Positions 59,219-64,000 of a stretch of DNA of 64,000 nucleotides are shown here, piece by piece (the first letter of the stretch is position 1; each line of letters begins with the position of its first letter). The DNA comes from Mycolicibacterium moriokaense (lineage in GTDB: Bacteria; Actinomycetota; Actinomycetes; Mycobacteriales; Mycobacteriaceae), in contig NZ_QJJU01000020.1 in assembly GCF_003201655.1 (NCBI RefSeq), positions 1 to 64,000 of the forward strand. Reading direction: 5' to 3'. The translations under genes were made by a program, and so were the position numbers. The notes under the pieces are model-generated. The model saw nothing but the letters and a program-made list of their open reading frames with translations. It ran no database searches and had not been told where the DNA came from.

Positions 59219-60436
59219 TCACGCGACCCTTGTTACGTGTTCTGCGGAGTCACCTATCGTGGCCTCGCTGTCACCGATCATGGTGTGCAGCAAGGTTTCT
59301 TGCTCGCGCTGGCCGCGGGCGACCGCACGTTGCATCCCGCTGGGAAGAGTCAGCGCCGCGACGCTGCGGGTCACGTTCACCGGAATCCGCAACAGCGGAT
59401 ACCACGGCGGCACATAGGCCAGGCCTAGGGTGCGCATTGCGCGCGGCCCCAGGAACCCGCTGGTCACCGACAGGTGCTGGGCCCTAGCGATGCGACGGCG
59501 CAGGCCCGGCAAGTACCGGTAATGCCATGCAAGCGGATCGTCGGCCATCGGGACGGCCAGCTGCTTGGTGGACTCGTCGGGCGCCGCGAGCGCAGTGAGC
59601 GTGTTGTAGAGGATGCGTACTCCGTCACGGAAGCTGTGGGGCAGCCACTCGTCCTGCACGCCGATCAGCCAGCCGGCGTAGCGGGTCAGGTGCGCGATGC
59701 CGTCGAGCTCGGCAGGCGAGAACAGGAATCCCATCCCGACCGACCCCGCGGGCGGGGCGATGATCGCGCCGACCAGTGTGGCGGCCATATCGGTCTGGTT
59801 TACCGGCACTCCCCACTCGTCGTTGCGCCAGTCCGGCATCGCCGCCACGTGCCGACGCACGAACGCGTGGATCAGCCGCACACGAATCGTGGACCGGTAA
59901 CCCGCCCCGAGGGGATCAAGGCCGCCTTCCGAAATCACGTCCATGGCCCACTGCATCGTCTCGGCGAAACGCTTGTTCGAGCCCTTCTCCAGAGCGCCAG
60001 TTCGCACGAGGGTCTTGTTGAAACCGGAGAATTGATACCCACCAAGAAGTGAAACGTCGCGCGCGATGTACATCCCGTCGGCGCCACCTCTGCGTAGCGC
60101 CCGCGCCCCCCGGCGCAGCTTGTCGGGGTCGACCCAGTCCGGCACCGTCTCGATCTGAACGAAGAACTCGCGCAACGGGTCCGGTGCATCAGGCATGTTG
60201 GCGATGCCTTCGGTGAGTGCCCGGTCGAACAGTGGCCGCGTCTGCTCCATCCCCGCGGCGGACATCCACTCGACGAGGCGGTCCATCGGCTCGTCGCCGA
60301 CGGTCAGCCGCTCGCCAAGCCTGCGCCACTGCTCGGGCGTGGGATTGCCGATGCCCAACAGCAGTGCGAACAACCGAACAAGCGCCGGAACGGCGCGGGG
60401 CTGCTCGGGATGCCTGGTCGGAATTGGCATGTTCAC
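59219..60436 (-). CDS. DUF2236 / MpaB-family oxygenase
   Basis: 405 residues of the latex-clearing/MpaB (DUF2236) family, heme-containing oxygenases that cleave polyisoprene or hydroxylate terpenoids. Recognisable parts: ARDVSLLGGYQFSGFNKTLVRTG, RVRLIHAFVRRHVAAMPDW (heme-His region) and LTRYAGWLIGVQDEWLPHS. GTG 60436 has AAGGAGA at proper spacing. Divergent from a TetR gene with a shared palindrome, so probably that regulator's target. Confidence 0.87.
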   Translation of the reverse strand: MNMPIPTRHPEQPRAVPALVRLFALLLGIGNPTPEQWRRLGERLTVGDEPMDRLVEWMSAAGMEQTRPLFDRALTEGIANMPDAPDPLREFFVQIETVPDWVDPDKLRRGARALRRGGADGMYIARDVSLLGGYQFSGFNKTLVRTGALEKGSNKRFAETMQWAMDVISEGGLDPLGAGYRSTIRVRLIHAFVRRHVAAMPDWRNDEWGVPVNQTDMAATLVGAIIAPPAGSVGMGFLFSPAELDGIAHLTRYAGWLIGVQDEWLPHSFRDGVRILYNTLTALAAPDESTKQLAVPMADDPLAWHYRYLPGLRRRIARAQHLSVTSGFLGPRAMRTLGLAYVPPWYPLLRIPVNVTRSVAALTLPSGMQRAVARGQREQETLLHTMIGDSEATIGDSAEHVTRVA

Positions 60437-60461
60437 TCGCGCTCTCCTTTGAGCCGGGCGA

Positions 60462-60485
60462 TTTGGACAACGCCTGTGTTCCAAA
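60462..60485. promoter_or_regulatory. 24-bp imperfect palindrome, TetR operator candidate
   Basis: TTTGGACAAC-gcct-GTGTTCCAAA: arms pair at 8 of 10 positions. It lies in the short divergent region between the MpaB-like oxygenase (start 60436) and TetR (start 60513), the usual place for a self-regulating TetR site. Confidence 0.6.
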
Positions 60486-60512
60486 TGTAAGGCGGCGGGT
60501 ATCGTGCTGTCA

Positions 60513-61154
60513 ATGAAACGCGCGGAAGTGGTGCGCGACTACGGCGGCATCAGCGCCTCAGACCGCCGCGCCGAACGGCGACGAAAACTGCTCGCCGCCG
60601 GGCGCCAGATCTGGGGCGAAGCCGGAATCACCGAAGTGACGGTCCGGGGCGTGTGCAGCGCCGCAGGCTTGACGCCGCGCTACTTCTACGAGCAGTTCCC
60701 GAACCGGGAAGCGCTGGTGTTCGCCGTCGCCGACGGCGCCCGCGATGAGACGCTTCAGGCGCTGGTCGCCGCCGGCCTCGGCGAACCCGGCAGTCTCGCC
60801 GACAAAGTGCGGTCAGGGATAAAAGCGTTCCTCGACATCATTGCCGCCGACCCACACATCCACCGCATCGCTACCAGCGACCTGACCACCGTTCCTGGCC
60901 TGACCGAACACCGCGCACAAGTACTCGACATCATCACCGACCTGGTCATCCAATACGCACCAGACATCCTCGGCCCCGACACGCCCAATCCCATCGAGCT
61001 GCGCCGGACTGCACTGTTCATGGTCGGCGGCGCGAACCAGATCATCGAACGCTGGCTGGCCGACCCCAAAGAAACCACCGCCGAGCTGGCGGTCGTCTGC
61101 GCCGAACTCTGTGTCGGAGTCATCCGCGGCGTCATGGTTAAGGCGCGCGACTAA
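60513..61154 (+). CDS. TetR/AcrR-family transcriptional regulator
   Basis: 213 residues. Helix-turn-helix around residues 20-65 (RKLLAAGRQIWGEAGITEVTVRG ... RYFYEQFPNREALVFAV); the remainder is a TetR ligand-binding helical domain. ATG 60513; a GTG three codons earlier is possible. Divergent from the MpaB-type oxygenase and close to the 24-bp palindrome. Ligand unknown. Confidence 0.87.
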   Translation: MKRAEVVRDYGGISASDRRAERRRKLLAAGRQIWGEAGITEVTVRGVCSAAGLTPRYFYEQFPNREALVFAVADGARDETLQALVAAGLGEPGSLADKVRSGIKAFLDIIAADPHIHRIATSDLTTVPGLTEHRAQVLDIITDLVIQYAPDILGPDTPNPIELRRTALFMVGGANQIIERWLADPKETTAELAVVCAELCVGVIRGVMVKARD

Positions 61155-61183
61155 CCGCCACTCCCGTGGCAGGATCTCAACGC

Positions 61184-61585
61184 ATGGGGTCCTTCTTCTT
61201 GCGCGCAGCGCTGACCGGGCTTGCGCTGTGGCTGGTCACCCTGTTCGTTCCAGGGATCAGCTTTGTCGGCGGGGATACGACGCTGGCGAGGGCCGGCATC
61301 ATCTTCGTCGTTGCGGTGATTTTCGGGCTGGTCAACGCCATCATCAAGCCGATCGTGCAGATCATCTCGATTCCGCTGTACATCCTCACGCTCGGTTTGA
61401 TCCACGTCGTCATCAATGCGTTGATGTTGTGGATCACGTCGTGGATCACCGAGCACACCACCCACTGGGGTCTCTACATCGAGGACTTCTGGTGGACCGC
61501 GATCTGGGCCGCGATCGTGCTGTCGATCGTGAGCTGGGTGCTGTCGTTGCTTACCCGCGACGCCGGGCGCCGCGTGCGGGATTGA
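61184..61585 (+). CDS. Phage-holin-IV-like (PF04020) small membrane protein
   Basis: 133 residues with four hydrophobic helices (ALTGLALWLVTLFVPGISF, AGIIFVVAVIFGLVNAII, IPLYILTLGLIHVVINALMLW, IWAAIVLSIVSWVLSLL). The NAIIKPIVQ pattern is typical of this family, which is widespread in chromosomes and does not imply a prophage. ATG 61184 is used. One base separates its stop from the fpg2 start. Confidence 0.85.
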   Translation: MGSFFLRAALTGLALWLVTLFVPGISFVGGDTTLARAGIIFVVAVIFGLVNAIIKPIVQIISIPLYILTLGLIHVVINALMLWITSWITEHTTHWGLYIEDFWWTAIWAAIVLSIVSWVLSLLTRDAGRRVRD

Positions 61586-61586
61586 T

Positions 61587-62450
61587 ATGCCCGAACTACC
61601 CGAGATCGAGGCGCTGGCCGATCATTTGCGGCGTCATGCCGTCGGGCTGACGATCGGGCGCATCGACGTATCGGCGCTTTCGGTGCTCAAGACATTCGAT
61701 CCGCCGATCACCGTGCTGCACGGTCAGACCGTCACCGGCGCCAACCGGTGGGCCAAGTACCTCGGCTTGCAGGTGGGTGAGCTGCACCTCATCACGCACC
61801 TGTCGCGGGCGGGCTGGCTGCGATGGTCGGACAAGCTGTCTGCTGCGCCGCTGAAGCCGGGCAAGGGTCCGATCGCGTTGCGGGTGCACCTCGGAAAGCC
61901 AGGGGAAGCACCGGGTTTCGACCTCACCGAGGCAGGCACACAGAAGCGGCTGGCGGTCTGGTTGGTCGACGATCCGGCCAAGGTGCCGGGTATCGCGGCG
62001 CTGGGGCCGGACGCGTTGTCGTTGAGCCCGGAGGACCTGGCGGGCGTCCTGGCAGGCAACAGTGGACGGATCAAGACCGTCATCACCGACCAGAAGGTGA
62101 TTGCAGGCATCGGCAACGCCTACAGCGACGAGATCTTGCACGTTGCCAAGCTGTCACCGTTCGCAACCGCGGGCAAGCTGACCGATGCGCAGTTGGCGTC
62201 GCTGCACGACGCGATGATCTCGGTGCTGACCGACGCCGTCGAACGCTCCGTCGGTCAGGGGGCCGCGACGCTCAAGGGGGAGAAGCGTTCGGGCTTAAGG
62301 GTGCACGCCCGCACCGGTTTGCCATGCCCGGTGTGCGGCGACACCGTGCGCGAGGTGTCGTTCGCCGACAAGTCGTTCCAGTACTGCCCGACCTGTCAGA
62401 CCGGCGGCAAGGTGCTGGCCGACCGACGGATGTCGAAGCTGCTCAAATGA
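61587..62450 (+). CDS. Fpg/Nei-family DNA glycosylase (Fpg2-like)
   Basis: 287 residues. Starts MPELPEIEAL with catalytic Pro2 and Glu3; a helix-two-turns-helix segment contains VIAGIGNAYSDEILHVAKLSP; the C-terminal zinc finger is CPVCGDTV...YCPTCQTGG (four Cys). Excises oxidised bases and cleaves the abasic site. In M. tuberculosis the equivalent (Rv0944, as I recall) is shortened, whereas this copy is full length. Followed by an SDR and pgi in the same order. Confidence 0.88.
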   Translation: MPELPEIEALADHLRRHAVGLTIGRIDVSALSVLKTFDPPITVLHGQTVTGANRWAKYLGLQVGELHLITHLSRAGWLRWSDKLSAAPLKPGKGPIALRVHLGKPGEAPGFDLTEAGTQKRLAVWLVDDPAKVPGIAALGPDALSLSPEDLAGVLAGNSGRIKTVITDQKVIAGIGNAYSDEILHVAKLSPFATAGKLTDAQLASLHDAMISVLTDAVERSVGQGAATLKGEKRSGLRVHARTGLPCPVCGDTVREVSFADKSFQYCPTCQTGGKVLADRRMSKLLK

Positions 62451-62581
62451 TTTCGGTGCGCCGTCGACCGGCATTTCCACCCGATCGCCCCCGATCGCCC
62501 ACCGCGCCTGGCGGTTTGCTGTGGAGATTATGCCGGGCCGTCGGCCGTGTTCGAGGATGTTCGGATAGATAGGCTTGCGCC

Positions 62582-63331
62582 GTGACTCGGCAGAAGATCC
62601 TGATCACCGGTGCGTCGTCGGGCCTTGGAGCGGGCATGGCCCGCGCGTTCGCTGCGAAGGGCCGTGACCTGGCGCTGTGCGCCCGCCGCACCGACCGGCT
62701 CGACGAGCTGAAGGCCGAACTGCTCGAGCGTCACTCCGGCATCACCGTCGCGGTCGCCGCACTGGACGTCAACGACCACGAGCAGGTGCCGAAGGTGTTC
62801 GCGGCTCTCTCCGATGAACTCGGCCGCATCGACCGCATCATCGTCAACGCCGGGATCGGCAAGGGTGCGCCGCTTGGGTCGGGCAAGCTGTGGGCCAACA
62901 AGGCCACCATCGAGACGAATCTCGTTGCGGCACTAGTTCAAATCGAGACCGCGATCGAGATGTTCAAGGCAGCAGGCGGCGGACATCTGGTGCTCATCTC
63001 GTCGGTGCTCGCCAACAAGGGCGTACCTGGCGTGCGGGCCGCCTACGCCGCCAGCAAGGCCGGGGTGTCGTCGTTGGGTGAGTCGCTGCGTGCCGAGTAC
63101 GCCAAGGGGCCGATCAAGGTGACTGTGATCGAGCCGGGCTATATCGAATCCGAGATGACCGCCAGCGCCGAGACCACAACCCTGATGGTCGACAACAAGA
63201 CCGGCACTAAGGCGATGGTCGACGCGATCGAGCGCGAACGGGGCCGGGCCGCGGTGCCGGCGTGGCCGTGGGCGCCGTTGGTGCAGGTGCTGCGGCTGCT
63301 GCCGCCGCGAATCGCGGCCCGCTTCGCGTAA
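62582..63331 (+). CDS. Short-chain dehydrogenase/reductase (SDR)
   Basis: 249 residues. TGASSGLGAGMARAF cofactor motif, NAGIGKG, catalytic Ser in LISSVLAN and YAASKAG (Tyr-Lys); a C-terminal WAPLVQVLRLLPPRIAARF amphipathic tail could touch membrane. Start GTG 62582. Equivalent by position to Rv0945 of M. tuberculosis, between the glycosylase and pgi. Substrate unknown. Confidence 0.88.
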   Translation: MTRQKILITGASSGLGAGMARAFAAKGRDLALCARRTDRLDELKAELLERHSGITVAVAALDVNDHEQVPKVFAALSDELGRIDRIIVNAGIGKGAPLGSGKLWANKATIETNLVAALVQIETAIEMFKAAGGGHLVLISSVLANKGVPGVRAAYAASKAGVSSLGESLRAEYAKGPIKVTVIEPGYIESEMTASAETTTLMVDNKTGTKAMVDAIERERGRAAVPAWPWAPLVQVLRLLPPRIAARFA

Positions 63332-63531
63332 CGCCTGCCCCCTTTCAAACTTCCCGTGAACGCGCGCGACACTCAGCCAAATTGTGTGCAACAGCGCACG
63401 CTCGACGCCCGCGACCGCGCGCGATATGTACGCAGGCAGCGGCGTGTCGACGTGCAGACACGCACGCTCGCGGCCTGGCAGCTAGGCGCGCTATGTGTTT
63501 AGCGGTCCCGCGATGGTGGTAGCCGTCTTAC
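63332..63531. other. GC-rich intergenic region with repeated short motifs
   Basis: 200 bases without a gene, dense in near-repeats such as CGCGCGCGACA, CGCGCGCGATATGTACG and GACACGCACGCTCGCG. It looks like the short intergenic repeats seen in mycobacterial genomes, but one copy cannot prove that. It should also hold the promoter of the secreted protein at 63532. Confidence 0.4.
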
Positions 63532-63849
63532 ATGATCGCAAAACTGACGAAGATGACGTCCATATTGTTCGCGGGCGCTGCGGCAGCTGCGATTGCCGCT
63601 GCGCCGATCGCAATCGCCGACGAGCCGGCTCCGCCGCCATGCTTCAACCCTGATGGGACGCCATGCACGCCCGCAGCCGGTCCTCAGGGCGCGGGTGCCG
63701 AGGTTCCGGGTGGACCAGGTGCGGTAGCGGGCTCCAACGGCGACGTGTGGGCCGGTGTTCCCAATGGCCCGTGGGCCCAGGCCGGACCCGGCGGCGGCAT
63801 CGCCTGTATTCCTGGCGGGCCGTGCAGAACAATCGACCTGCCGGGCTAA
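63532..63849 (+). CDS. Small secreted Gly/Pro-rich protein
   Basis: 105 residues. Signal peptide MIAKLTKMTSILFAGAAAAA...AIA with cleavage near residue 29; mature part Pro/Gly-rich with four cysteines (PPPCFNPDGTPCTPAAGP, IACIPGGPCRT). No function known. Its stop is three bases from the stop of pgi (convergent). Confidence 0.75.
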   Translation: MIAKLTKMTSILFAGAAAAAIAAAPIAIADEPAPPPCFNPDGTPCTPAAGPQGAGAEVPGGPGAVAGSNGDVWAGVPNGPWAQAGPGGGIACIPGGPCRTIDLPG

Positions 63850-63852
63850 TCG

Positions 63853-64000
63853 CTAAGCGCTGCGGCCGCGTTCGGTGCGGTAGCGGCGCACCAGCGCGTC
63901 GGTCGACGAGTCCGACTGCTTGGCAGGCGACGCGTCGGTCGTGATGACCGGCAGCAGCGCCTTGGCCTGAGTCTTGCCCAGCTCGACGCCCCACTGGTCG
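63853..64000 (-). CDS. pgi: Glucose-6-phosphate isomerase, C-terminal end (cut by window edge)
   Basis: The last 49 codons on the minus strand read DQWGVELGKTQAKALLPVIT and end RRYRTERGRSA before TAG 63853-63855. DQWGVELGK contains the C-terminal catalytic-region lysine of phosphoglucose isomerase (signature 2). The gene order fpg2 - SDR - pgi fits the mycobacterial arrangement. The rest lies beyond the window. Confidence 0.92.
   Translation of the reverse strand, partial: DQWGVELGKTQAKALLPVITTDASPAKQSDSSTDALVRRYRTERGRSA

Noticed and set aside
61184..61585. Holin-like protein as a sign of a prophage
   Set aside because: No other phage genes nearby; the family is common as a chromosomal four-helix membrane protein.

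Overview
The window looks like the chromosome of a rapidly growing mycobacterium (Mycolicibacterium or a close relative). It is GC-rich, with frequent GTG/TTG starts, 4-nt ATGA/GTGA coupling, many F420-type (LLM) oxidoreductases and SDRs, and several small signal-peptide proteins. Mycobacterial signature loci are present: the sigK-rskA-ufaA1 operon, mycobacterial Ku and LigD, and an fpg2 / SDR / pgi block. The species cannot be fixed from the sequence alone.

Layout. 0-0.1 kb: tail of an IS30-type transposase. 0.15-0.7: hsp20 with a CIRCE-like operator. 0.8-4.4: leftward thiolase / carotenoid-cleavage oxygenase / duplicated HxlR regulator operon. 4.6-11.3: signalling patch with three ANTAR-domain proteins (one frameshifted), a PucR-type regulator, and a GMC oxidoreductase coupled to a 51-residue membrane peptide. 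11.5-14.4: DJ-1/PfpI-like protein, YbjQ-type protein and small orphans. 14.5-15.9: intact IS481-family element inserted exactly beside tRNA-Arg(CCT). 15.9-22.3: LLM gene, then the leftward operon FAD oxidoreductase - DUF1365 - ufaA1 - DUF1295 - sigK - rskA, headed by a SigK-like promoter. 22.3-31.9: amidohydrolase, a gamma-glutamylcyclotransferase / poly-gamma-glutamate hydrolase fusion, an epoxide-hydrolase-like enzyme, mntH, small secreted proteins, and an SDR / dehydrogenase pair. 32.0-46.2: a DUF1345 pseudogene, ku and ligD, with a ten-kilobase polyol (mannitol/sorbitol-type) uptake and oxidation cluster between ku and ligD. 46.3-51.4: rnhA, a VOC protein, and a large membrane Ser/Thr kinase with twelve Kelch motifs facing an FHA-LuxR-type regulator. 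51.5-60.4: TetR/acyl-CoA dehydrogenase pair, SDR, LLM oxidoreductase and MFS transporter around a KstR-like palindrome, AurF-type diiron oxygenase with a degenerate flavoprotein/DUF4873 partner, cobF and an MpaB-type oxygenase. 60.5-64: TetR, small membrane protein, fpg2, SDR, secreted protein and the 3' end of pgi.

How it works together. The polyol cluster is a self-contained module: SorC-type regulator, 34-bp inverted-repeat operator, ABC importer, two polyol dehydrogenases and a fructokinase. Ku and LigD are the two core proteins of mycobacterial NHEJ. SigK and RskA are a sigma/anti-sigma pair cotranscribed with lipid-modifying enzymes. The Kelch kinase and FHA protein form a plausible sensor/effector pair. 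Several regulator-operator pairs can be read directly from inverted repeats. No CRISPR array, rRNA or prophage was seen, and no gap between genes is longer than about 310 bases.
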